Program-made: the position numbers and the translations under genes
Notes under the pieces: generated by a model
Databases searched by the model: none
Told to the model about the DNA's origin: nothing
The model's input: the letters and a program-made list of their open reading frames with translations, nothing else
Source: Mycobacteroides chelonae
Lineage (GTDB): Bacteria; Actinomycetota; Actinomycetes; Mycobacteriales; Mycobacteriaceae
Assembly: GCF_016767715.1 (NCBI RefSeq)
Contig: NZ_CP050145.1
Coordinates: 2,294,001-2,358,000 of the forward strand
Reading direction: 5' to 3'
Length of the DNA stretch: 64,000 nt
Shown here: positions 35,641 to 43,205 of the stretch, one piece after another
Position numbering within the stretch: position 1 is the first letter of the stretch
How the letters are laid out: every line of letters begins with the position of its first letter

Positions 35641-36102
35641 ATGTTCGTGGCGCAACAGAATCCAGATGCCCGGCCTGACCTTGCGGCGCTGATGGTTCCG
35701 CTCGGGCGATCATTGATACGGGCGGAGCTGCCGCTGCTGGAAGCCCACGGTCTGTCGATGTGGGCGTACGCCGTGCTGACCGCGCTCAAGGACAACGAAG
35801 CGAGTAGTCAGGCCAGTCTGGCCAGTTCCATAGGGGCGGACCGCACCCGGATCATCGCCGTGCTTGACGATCTGCAGGATCGGAAGCTGATCAACCGGCA
35901 GCCCGATCCCACTGATCGGCGCAGTAATCTGCTGTCATTGACGGCAGGTGGCCGTAAAACCGTTACCGCAGTGCAGAAAGCGATTCGGGAGAACGAGAGG
36001 CGAATCCTGGCCGGTGTCTCCCCGGCAGATCGCGTTGTGTTTTTTCGAGTGCTCTCGCACCTGGCGGGGCTTGATGATTCGGAGATCGGCCCCAGTCGCT
36101 AG
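35641..36102 (+). CDS. MarR family transcriptional regulator
   Basis: 153 residues from ATG 35641 (GTG 35623 and 35647 are alternatives). The winged helix-turn-helix is SSQASLASSIGADRTRIIAVLDDLQDRKLI with wing RQPDPTDRRSNLLSLTAGG; helices for dimerisation flank it. Divergent from the FAD monooxygenase, its probable target. The stop overlaps that of the convergent monooxygenase gene by four bases. Confidence 0.85.
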   Translation: MFVAQQNPDARPDLAALMVPLGRSLIRAELPLLEAHGLSMWAYAVLTALKDNEASSQASLASSIGADRTRIIAVLDDLQDRKLINRQPDPTDRRSNLLSLTAGGRKTVTAVQKAIRENERRILAGVSPADRVVFFRVLSHLAGLDDSEIGPSR

Positions 36103-37580
36103 GCGGCCGAGGACACGGCCTTTGACTTCGCGGTACCGAAGCGCATGTTCTCGTCCATTCGATCACGATGGAACGCAAGAAGATCCAACACATAGTTGTG
36201 CCGGATGGCCCAGGGGCCCTTCACTCCGGAACGTGGCATGTGGTCACCGCCGCGGCTTACATAGCCCGATGACAGGTTGAAGAACGGTCGGGCTTCGAGC
36301 TCCTCGCCGTGCCGGTCCGGATAGGCGTGGGTGTAACCGCGGCGGTCCATGTAGTCGAGAAGTCGTACCACCGCCCGCGCACTCAAATCGGCGCGCAGCG
36401 TCCATGACGCATTGGTGTAACCGACGCTCCATGCGGCATTCGGTACCCCTTCGATCAGGTATCCCTTGTAGATGAAGCGATTTGGAGAATCGATGGGGGA
36501 GCCGTCCACGCTCAATGCGATGCCCCCGAAAATCTGAAGGTTGAGGCCGGTTGCCGTGATGATGACGTCGGCACGCAATTCCTCACCTGATCCCAGCCGG
36601 ATGCCCGACGGCGTGAAGGACTCGATGGTGTCAGTGACCATGCGAACACCACCAGCGCTGATGGCCTCGAAGAGATCTCCATCGGTGTCGGCGCATACGC
36701 GCTGATCCCACGGGTTGTACCGCGGCTTGAAGTGAACGTCGACCGGATAGTCGGCGGGTAGCCGCTTGGAGATCCGGCGCCTGATGAACCATTTGGCGAA
36801 TCCCGGAGCCCTACGGCAGACGTGGTACATGATCCAGCTGAACCCGCCCAGCCAGATCCGGGCGAAATGCTGAACAAGATTGGGCGGAAGTACTTTCCGA
36901 ACCAGGCCGACGACGCGATCTGCCCGGTCGATGGGGTAGACGTAGCTCGGGGAGCGTTGCAACATACTCACCTTTGCTCCGGCACGTGCCAATGACGGCA
37001 CCAGCGTGACCGCCGTGGCGCCGCTGCCGATAACCGTTACCTCCTTGCCCGAGCAATCCAGGTCTTCAGGCCAGTGCTGGGGGTGGATCAGCTTTCCTGC
37101 GAAATCGGCGATACCCGGGAACTGGGGGGTGTAGCCGTCGTCGTAGTTGTAGTAACCGGTGCACAGGTAGAGGAATCGGGACCGGTAGGTCGTCGGTCCT
37201 TCCGGCGTGTCCACCCGCACCGCCCAGGTGTCGGTATCGGTACGGAAGTCGGCCCCAGTAACCTTGGCGGAGAACGTGATCTGGCCGTCGATGCCGTAAT
37301 CGCGGGCGGCGTTCTCCAGGTAGTCACGGATATCGGCGCCGTCGGCGATGGTATTGCGTTCGTGCCAGGGGTGGTACCCGAAGCTCAGTGTGTAGATATC
37401 GCTGTCGGATCGGATTCCGGGGTACCGGAACAGGTCCCAGGTCCCGCCGATGCGTTCCCGGCGCTCGACGATATGAAAGCTGCGGCCCGCTGCGCTCAAT
37501 CGGACAGCGGCATTGATGCCGGATATTCCGGCTCCCACGATGAGAACGTCAAGCAGGTCGTGCTCCGAGATCTCGGCCAT
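36099..37580 (-). CDS. Baeyer-Villiger monooxygenase, EthA/MymA family
   Basis: 493 residues. It has the N-terminal FAD motif GAGISGINAAVRL, the exact Baeyer-Villiger fingerprint FAGKLIHPQHWP, the NADPH motif VIGSGATAVTLVPSLA and the sequence GGTWDLFRYPGIRSDSDIYT, shared with EthA and MymA of M. tuberculosis. These enzymes oxidise ketones and thioethers and activate thioamide prodrugs such as ethionamide. The closing region GYVSRGGDHMPRSG resembles MymA more than EthA. No adjacent EthR-like regulator is seen. Confidence 0.87.
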   Translation of the reverse strand: MAEISEHDLLDVLIVGAGISGINAAVRLSAAGRSFHIVERRERIGGTWDLFRYPGIRSDSDIYTLSFGYHPWHERNTIADGADIRDYLENAARDYGIDGQITFSAKVTGADFRTDTDTWAVRVDTPEGPTTYRSRFLYLCTGYYNYDDGYTPQFPGIADFAGKLIHPQHWPEDLDCSGKEVTVIGSGATAVTLVPSLARAGAKVSMLQRSPSYVYPIDRADRVVGLVRKVLPPNLVQHFARIWLGGFSWIMYHVCRRAPGFAKWFIRRRISKRLPADYPVDVHFKPRYNPWDQRVCADTDGDLFEAISAGGVRMVTDTIESFTPSGIRLGSGEELRADVIITATGLNLQIFGGIALSVDGSPIDSPNRFIYKGYLIEGVPNAAWSVGYTNASWTLRADLSARAVVRLLDYMDRRGYTHAYPDRHGEELEARPFFNLSSGYVSRGGDHMPRSGVKGPWAIRHNYVLDLLAFHRDRMDENMRFGTAKSKAVSSAA

Positions 37581-37623
37581 GATGCTCCTGATCGCCTTTG
37601 ACTAGACAACACCCATCCTCACG

Positions 37624-38787
37624 CTACCCCGTGGCAGGTGCGCGATACCCCGAGAGTGCTTGCAAGACCGGAGCGGCGGCCCGGGCGGCCATGACCGCGT
37701 ATGCCTCTTCGGTCTGCAGGGCGATATCGCGCGGGTCGCGAGAGCCTCGTTCTATGCGGTCGCGTACGAACGCCAGCTCGACGACCTGTGCCGCGAAGTT
37801 CTTCACCGCGGCGCCACTGGGGGCACCGCCGATTCGTCTGGCTTCGGCGATGGCGTGCTTGCGATCCTTGATCGAACCCAGCCAGGTGGCCTCGTTGGGG
37901 GTGACCAGCCCGGCGGCCACCATCCCCGGCAGTTTCTCGGCGACGACATGCTGTTCCTTGCGCCTGCTGCGCACTCCCACCACGATCATCAGCACAAAAA
38001 TGGGGACCATCCACAGCACGTACACCGCGAGGTAGCCCTGGAATCCGAGAAATGACGAGCCATTCCACAGGCCGTGCATGAGGACCGCCGCGAGGTACCC
38101 CGCACCTATGCACAGGAATTTGGCGAGGGCACTGCGTTGCCGCAGCGAGTAGTAGATGCCGATACCCGTCATGGTGGTGAACAAGGAGTGGGCGAAGGGG
38201 CCCAGTCCCAGCCGCAGGATCGCGGTAATTACCGACTCGCCAACAGTGTTGCCACTACCGATGTAGGCGATGTCTTCGAGCCATGCGAATCCGGCGGCGG
38301 TGATGCCCGCGTAGACGAGGCAATCGGTGAGCGAGTTGAGTTCGTGGCGGCGCCGGCCGGTCAACATCAGAAGCAGAAAGGCGCCCTTGGCAGCTTCTTC
38401 GATGAAGGGCGCACGGATCGCTATCGCCGCGAAGGTCGTGCCGCCCTCGGGATCGAAAACGGACCCAAAGGCCAGTTCGAGGATGATCGAGACGACGACG
38501 GATAGGGACGCGCCCCAGGTGAAGGCCAGTACAAGGAGCCTCGAGGGTTCCGGTTCCCATCGGTCCAGCCAGAGGTAGCAGAGGACGACGACCCCGATCG
38601 CGATGCTCGACAGGACCAATCCGATCATCGCGCCGACCGGGTTGGAGAGAAGCAGGCCGGCCAGAATCAATCCCGTCACCAGCGCCAGGGCGATGATGAC
38701 CCCGATCGGCGCGCCGACTTTTTTGATCCGCTGGGGAAATCCCGGGATGGGTGGCATAGGTGCGGGAGCGGGCGCGTAGGACACCAC
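37624..38787 (-). CDS. PrsW-family intramembrane metalloprotease
   Basis: 387 residues with eight or so hydrophobic helices. The PrsW catalytic motifs are present: PFIEEAAKG (EExxK), FAWLEDIAYIG, GPFAHSLFT and LMHGLWNGS. A soluble C-terminal tail of about 100 residues follows. In Bacillus PrsW cleaves an anti-sigma factor; the mycobacterial substrate is unknown. Start GTG 38787. It is divergent from rpsA with about 200 bases between. Confidence 0.85.
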   Translation of the reverse strand: MVSYAPAPAPMPPIPGFPQRIKKVGAPIGVIIALALVTGLILAGLLLSNPVGAMIGLVLSSIAIGVVVLCYLWLDRWEPEPSRLLVLAFTWGASLSVVVSIILELAFGSVFDPEGGTTFAAIAIRAPFIEEAAKGAFLLLMLTGRRRHELNSLTDCLVYAGITAAGFAWLEDIAYIGSGNTVGESVITAILRLGLGPFAHSLFTTMTGIGIYYSLRQRSALAKFLCIGAGYLAAVLMHGLWNGSSFLGFQGYLAVYVLWMVPIFVLMIVVGVRSRRKEQHVVAEKLPGMVAAGLVTPNEATWLGSIKDRKHAIAEARRIGGAPSGAAVKNFAAQVVELAFVRDRIERGSRDPRDIALQTEEAYAVMAARAAAPVLQALSGYRAPATG

Positions 38788-38859
38788 CGAAGAGTAGCTG
38801 CGCGCTTACTCGCGGGTGCGGTATCCGCCCGGGGGCTCCGGTCGCCAAGGAGACCGGGT

Positions 38860-38889
38860 TTGTCCTGGTGGAGGGCAGTCGAGTAAGGT
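38860..38889 (+). promoter_or_regulatory. Putative SigA-type promoter of rpsA
   Basis: TTGTCC at 38860-38865 and TAAGGT at 38884-38889 are separated by 18 bases and fit -35 and TANNNT -10 elements. Transcription would begin near 38896, leaving a leader of about 100 bases that includes the perfect palindrome CCGCACGTGCGG at 38904-38915. Assigned by eye; other promoters may exist. Confidence 0.5.
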
Positions 38890-38995
38890 GAAGTCCATCT
38901 CTGCCGCACGTGCGGAGGTCGAAGCACGCCCGCAGCTGAAGCTAGCTGTGGCAGAACTGTCCCTACTACACAACCTGTCCGGAGCAACCCAACAC

Positions 38996-40441
38996 ATGCC
39001 AAGTCCCACCGTGACCTCGCCGCAAGTAGCCGTCAACGACATCGGCTCGGCCGAGGATTTTCTCGCCGCTATCGACAAGACGATCAAGTACTTCAACGAT
39101 GGCGACATCGTCGAGGGGACCATCGTCAAGGTTGACCGCGACGAAGTTCTTCTTGACATCGGTTACAAGACCGAAGGTGTCATCCCGTCCCGCGAACTGT
39201 CGATTAAGCACGATGTCGACCCCAACGAGGTCGTTTCCGTGGGCGACGAGGTCGAGGCCCTGGTCCTCACCAAGGAGGACAAGGAAGGCCGTCTGATCCT
39301 GTCCAAGAAGCGCGCTCAGTACGAGCGGGCCTGGGGCACGATCGAAGAGCTTAAGGAGAAGGACGAGGCCGTCAAGGGCACCGTCATCGAGGTCGTCAAG
39401 GGCGGCCTGATCCTCGACATCGGCCTGCGCGGCTTCCTGCCCGCGTCGCTGGTCGAGATGCGTCGTGTCCGCGATCTGCAGCCGTACATCGGCAAGGAGA
39501 TCGAGGCCAAGATCATCGAGCTCGACCGCAACCGCAACAACGTGGTGCTGAGCCGTCGTGCCTGGCTGGAGCAGACCCAGTCCGAGGTGCGCAGCGAGTT
39601 CCTCAACCAGCTCACCAAGGGTGCCATCCGCAAGGGTGTCGTGTCCTCGATCGTCAACTTCGGCGCGTTCGTCGATCTCGGAGGGGTTGACGGCCTGGTT
39701 CACGTGTCCGAGCTGTCCTGGAAGCACATCGACCACCCGTCCGAGGTGGTTCAGGTGGGCGACGAGGTCACCGTCGAGGTGCTCGACGTCGATATGGACC
39801 GCGAGCGGGTTTCGTTGTCACTCAAGGCAACCCAGGAAGACCCGTGGCGTCACTTCGCTCGTACCCACGCCATCGGCCAGATCGTGCCCGGCAAGGTCAC
39901 CAAGCTGGTGCCGTTCGGTGCGTTCGTCCGCGTGGAAGAGGGCATCGAGGGGCTAGTGCACATCTCCGAGCTGTCCGAGCGCCACGTCGAGGTGCCGGAT
40001 CAGGTTGTGGGTGTCGGTGACGACGCGATGGTCAAGGTCATCGACATCGACCTGGAGCGTCGCCGCATCTCGCTGAGCCTCAAGCAGGCCAACGAGGACT
40101 ACACCGAGGAGTTCGACCCCTCGAAGTACGGCATGGCGGACAGCTACGACGAGGCCGGCAACTACATCTTCCCGGAGGGTTTCGACTCCGAGACGAACGA
40201 GTGGCTCGAAGGCTTCGACAAGCAGCGTGAAGAGTGGGAGGCCCGGTACGCCGAGGCCGAGCGTCGTCACAAGATGCACACCATTCAGATGGAGAAGTCC
40301 GCCGCTGCCGCCGAGGCGGAGGCTGCGGCCGCGTCCTCGAACGGCTCCTCGCGGTCCGATGATTCGGCTTCGCAGGGTGGCTCGCTCGCCAACGACGAGC
40401 AGCTCGCCGCACTGCGCGAGAAGCTGGCTGGTAACGCCTAA
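38996..40441 (+). CDS. rpsA: 30S ribosomal protein S1
   Basis: 481 residues with four S1 RNA-binding repeats at about 35-105, 122-190, 207-277 and 294-364, each with a VxxIxxFGAFVDL-like core, for example SIVNFGAFVDLGGVDGLVH. An acidic, Ala/Ser-rich C-terminal tail follows. It binds mRNA during initiation and acts in trans-translation. ATG 38996 matches the known mycobacterial N terminus MPSPTVTSPQVAVNDIGS; a frame extending to 38816 is not coding. A strong terminator follows the stop. Confidence 0.97.
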   Translation: MPSPTVTSPQVAVNDIGSAEDFLAAIDKTIKYFNDGDIVEGTIVKVDRDEVLLDIGYKTEGVIPSRELSIKHDVDPNEVVSVGDEVEALVLTKEDKEGRLILSKKRAQYERAWGTIEELKEKDEAVKGTVIEVVKGGLILDIGLRGFLPASLVEMRRVRDLQPYIGKEIEAKIIELDRNRNNVVLSRRAWLEQTQSEVRSEFLNQLTKGAIRKGVVSSIVNFGAFVDLGGVDGLVHVSELSWKHIDHPSEVVQVGDEVTVEVLDVDMDRERVSLSLKATQEDPWRHFARTHAIGQIVPGKVTKLVPFGAFVRVEEGIEGLVHISELSERHVEVPDQVVGVGDDAMVKVIDIDLERRRISLSLKQANEDYTEEFDPSKYGMADSYDEAGNYIFPEGFDSETNEWLEGFDKQREEWEARYAEAERRHKMHTIQMEKSAAAAEAEAAAASSNGSSRSDDSASQGGSLANDEQLAALREKLAGNA

Positions 40442-40453
40442 GCACGTGTTCTG

Positions 40454-40490
40454 AAGGAGGGCCCCGGTCATCACGACCGGGGCCCTCCTT
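40454..40490 (+). terminator. Rho-independent terminator of rpsA
   Basis: A perfect 16-base stem (AAGGAGGGCCCCGGTC paired with its complement at 40475-40490) with a 5-base loop ATCAC ends in TTTTGTT. It lies 13 bases after the rpsA stop and separates rpsA from coaE. The U-tract is short, but the stem is very stable. Confidence 0.88.
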
Positions 40491-40587
40491 TTGTTGACGG
40501 TGAGCTCAGGGCGGCGATATCTGGGCAATCCGAGAGGGCAACGCCCCCAACGCATAGTGAACGCGCCGGGAGTGACAGACTGCGGGC

Positions 40588-41784
40588 ATGTTGAGGATCG
40601 GCCTGACCGGAGGAATTGGCGCGGGGAAGTCCACGGTGTCCCGGACGCTCGCGGAATGCGGTGCGTTCATCGTGGACAGCGATGTCATCGCGCGCGAAGT
40701 GGTCGAACCGGGAACTCCGGGTCTGACAGCGCTCGTGGAGGCCTTCGGTGAATCGATCCTGCGGCCCGATGGGGCGTTGGATCGACCCGCATTGGCCGCA
40801 ATCGCGTTCCAGGACGACACGCACCGTGCCACGCTCAACGGGATCGTGCACCCGTTGGTCGGATCCCGCCGAGCCGAACTGATGGCCGCCGCCGGTGAGG
40901 ATGCCATTGTGGTGGAAGACATTCCGTTGCTCACCGAGAACTCATTGGCACCCTTCTATCACCTGGTGCTGGTGGTGCATGCCGAGATCGAGACGCGCGT
41001 GACGCGGCTCATCACACATCGCGGCATGGATGAACAGGACGCCCGTTCCCGGGTGGCCGCGCAGGCCAGCGACGAGCAACGGCGCGCCATCGCCGATGTG
41101 TGGCTTGATAATTCAGGCGATACCGATGCGCTTGCTCAAACAGTCCGTGATCTGTGGGCCGTCCGGTTGCTGCCCTATGAGATCAATCTGCGGACTCGTC
41201 AGCACGTGCGCGCCGACCCGGTGCTGGCTCCCGCCGATCCCACCTGGCCCGCGCAGGCGCAACGCATCATCAATCGTCTCGCCGTGGCGTGCGGGTCCAA
41301 GGCTCTGCGGATCGACCACATCGGTTCCACCGCGGTACCGGGACTCGAGGCCAAGGACGTCATCGACATCCAGGTGACGGTTGAATCTCTGGAAGTAGCA
41401 GACGCTTTGGCGGGATCTCTGGCCGATATCGGGCTGCCGAGGCTGGACCGGATCACGGGCGATAACCCGCACGCGGGCGATGGCGCGCGCTGGGGTAAGC
41501 GTTTCCACGCGTCCGCGGATCCGGGCCGACTCGCGCATGTGCACCTGCGGGTCGACGGCTGGCCGGGTCAGCGTTACGCATTGATCTTCCGGGACTGGTT
41601 GCGCGCGGACCCGCAGGTACGCGGGGAGTATCTGGAAGTCAAGCGTCTTGCCGAGCGGACGGCGCAGGAGAGCCCGCAGGACACGGCCGCCTACGTGGAG
41701 GCCAAGGAACCCTGGTTCGCGCAGGCGTATCCCCGGGCACTGGCATGGGCCGACGAGACCGGCTGGACGCCAGCGACAAGCTGA
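40588..41784 (+). CDS. coaE: Dephospho-CoA kinase fused to a GrpB/UPF0157 domain
   Basis: 398 residues. Residues 1-~195 are dephospho-CoA kinase, the last step of CoA synthesis: P-loop [24 protein letters not shown] and [12 protein letters not shown]. Residues ~205-398 form a GrpB nucleotidyltransferase-like domain ([41 protein letters not shown]). This fusion is the normal mycobacterial form; the GrpB part is not required for kinase chemistry and its role is unclear. Confidence 0.93.
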   Translation: MLRIGLTGGIGAGKSTVSRTLAECGAFIVDSDVIAREVVEPGTPGLTALVEAFGESILRPDGALDRPALAAIAFQDDTHRATLNGIVHPLVGSRRAELMAAAGEDAIVVEDIPLLTENSLAPFYHLVLVVHAEIETRVTRLITHRGMDEQDARSRVAAQASDEQRRAIADVWLDNSGDTDALAQTVRDLWAVRLLPYEINLRTRQHVRADPVLAPADPTWPAQAQRIINRLAVACGSKALRIDHIGSTAVPGLEAKDVIDIQVTVESLEVADALAGSLADIGLPRLDRITGDNPHAGDGARWGKRFHASADPGRLAHVHLRVDGWPGQRYALIFRDWLRADPQVRGEYLEVKRLAERTAQESPQDTAAYVEAKEPWFAQAYPRALAWADETGWTPATS

Positions 41785-41785
41785 G

Positions 41786-42451
41786 TCAGCGCGCTTGCGC
41801 GACTATGCCGACGCAGGTCGCCGTCAACAGCCTCGTCAGCGCCGGCTCGAAGTCAAGATTCCAGTCCGGCGGAACGCCTGGCTCGTTCTTGTAGTCGTGG
41901 TCGAGGCCCTCCGGTGGATGGGCGACCTGCCACAGCATCGCGGCCAGTGAGAAGGCCGCCACCAGGATGTCCAATGAACTCTTGCGACCGACCTGGGGGA
42001 GCGCTCGCTCGATTGATTCGGCGATCGCCATCACCGCCACATTGCTGATCTGCTTGACTTCCGCGACGCGCTCCACATCGACCTCGTGTTCGAGATGCAG
42101 GTGCTGGTTCGCGAGTAGGTCGCAGAACAGGGGATCCGCCGCGAGCCCGTGCACGAGGGCCTCGGCCACGCGGGCAGGGGAGCCGGTGCCGGGCTCGGCC
42201 AGCGCCGAACACACCGTGTCCGACCAGCGAGTCCAGCCTTCGGCAGCCAGGTGCAGCAGCACTTCCTTGTGGGAGCTGAAATAGCGCCGAACCGCGGAAT
42301 AGTGCACTCCGGCGCGGTTGGCGACGGCGGTCAGCGTTACCGAGGTGACACCGGATTCCACGGCCAGGGATCGTGCGGCTTCCACGATCGCTGCGGCCCG
42401 CTGACGCTTCTTTTCGTCCGTGCGGGCGCGTTGGAATGTCAGTTGCGCCAC
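41786..42451 (-). CDS. TetR family repressor of the adjacent MmpS/MmpL system
   Basis: 221 residues from GTG 42451; a GTG at 42469 lies inside a repeat of the operator motif and is less likely. The helix-turn-helix is LTAVANRAGVHYSAVRRYFSSHKEVL. It is convergent with coaE (1 base between stops) and divergent from mmpS, with palindromes between. Position and neighbours match M. abscessus MAB_2299c, a repressor whose loss raises expression of an MmpS/MmpL pump and gives clofazimine/bedaquiline resistance. The orthology is from memory, not an alignment. Confidence 0.85.
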   Translation of the reverse strand: MAQLTFQRARTDEKKRQRAAAIVEAARSLAVESGVTSVTLTAVANRAGVHYSAVRRYFSSHKEVLLHLAAEGWTRWSDTVCSALAEPGTGSPARVAEALVHGLAADPLFCDLLANQHLHLEHEVDVERVAEVKQISNVAVMAIAESIERALPQVGRKSSLDILVAAFSLAAMLWQVAHPPEGLDHDYKNEPGVPPDWNLDFEPALTRLLTATCVGIVAQAR

Positions 42452-42461
42452 GTGCCGAGGA

Positions 42462-42532
42462 TAACGCACGGCGTGTGATTTGCGACGTAGCGGACCACCC
42501 GGTAGCGTGCGTTACGCACGTGATATGCGTTA
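42462..42532. promoter_or_regulatory. TetR operator region: palindrome plus repeated TGCGTTA elements
   Basis: CGTGCGTTACGCACG at 42506-42520 is a perfect palindrome with 7-base arms. The same element occurs as TGCGTTA at 42526-42532 and, inverted, as TAACGCA at 42462-42468 next to the tetR start. Together they span the divergent tetR/mmpS promoter, as expected for a TetR dimer binding more than one site. Confidence 0.75.
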
Positions 42533-42770
42533 AAGATCCTGATGAACGCGCTGGAAGGGAGCCAACTGTTCCGCACTTAGGCATGGTTTACTTCGAGAAA
42601 CGTCCGGGCGGATGCGCCCGGGTACCGCAGGCTCGAAGCGACCATCACGTGGCGATAGCTGCGCCGCCTTCCGATGGGGCGGTCGGGTGCGGATATCCGA
42701 TCAGTAGTTGAGCCAGGTTCGGGCGAGTGGCGTCGGCTTGCATAACGCCAACGGGTGAAGGGGTTTTACG
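42533..42770 (+). other. Leader region upstream of the first mmpS
   Basis: About 240 bases without a convincing gene. It holds a perfect hairpin, CCGGGCG-GATG-CGCCCGG at 42604-42621, and the mmpS ribosome binding site GAAGGGG at 42757-42763. No clear -35/-10 pair was identified by eye. Open frames crossing the region in both directions lack start signals. Confidence 0.5.
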
Positions 42771-43205
42771 ATTCTCAGCGCATTGAAGCGGGCGTGGATC
42801 CCGCTGGTGATGGTGTTGGTCCTGGCCATCGCGGGTTTTGCGGTGTGGCGCATTCGCGGCATTTTCGGTTCTTATCAGTTGCCCACTTACGCGGGCAGCA
42901 TGACCGACGACAAAAACAACTCCAAGCCCAAGCACGTGGTCTACGAGATCTTCGGCCCGCCCGGAACCGTCGCCGACATCAACTACATCGACAAAGAGGG
43001 CGAGCCGCATCAGATCAATGGCGCGGTCTTGCCGTGGTCGATCGAGATCATCACGACGGCACCGTCGATGACGGGAAACATCCTGGCGCAGACGCGTAAT
43101 GCCGACGGGTTGGGCTGCCGTATCACGGCCAATGACGAGAAAAAAGATGAAAGGTATACCAACGAGGTGAGCGCCTACGTCTACTGCTTTGTGAAGTCTG
43201 CATGA
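42771..43205 (+). CDS. mmpS: MmpS family membrane protein (first pair), probable ATT start
   Basis: 144 residues from ATT 42771. One N-terminal membrane helix ([19 protein letters not shown]) is followed by a periplasmic beta domain with [19 protein letters not shown] and the closing YVYCFVKSA, as in MmpS4/MmpS5. MmpS proteins are accessory subunits of MmpL exporters. ATT is proposed because GAAGGGG lies 7 bases upstream and the resulting [12 protein letters not shown] aligns with the MmpS5 N terminus [12 protein letters not shown]. The only conventional start, TTG 42783, has no usable ribosome binding site. An in-frame stop at 42756-42758 excludes anything further upstream. It overlaps mmpL (ATGA). 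Confidence 0.88.
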   Translation: MLSALKRAWIPLVMVLVLAIAGFAVWRIRGIFGSYQLPTYAGSMTDDKNNSKPKHVVYEIFGPPGTVADINYIDKEGEPHQINGAVLPWSIEIITTAPSMTGNILAQTRNADGLGCRITANDEKKDERYTNEVSAYVYCFVKSA

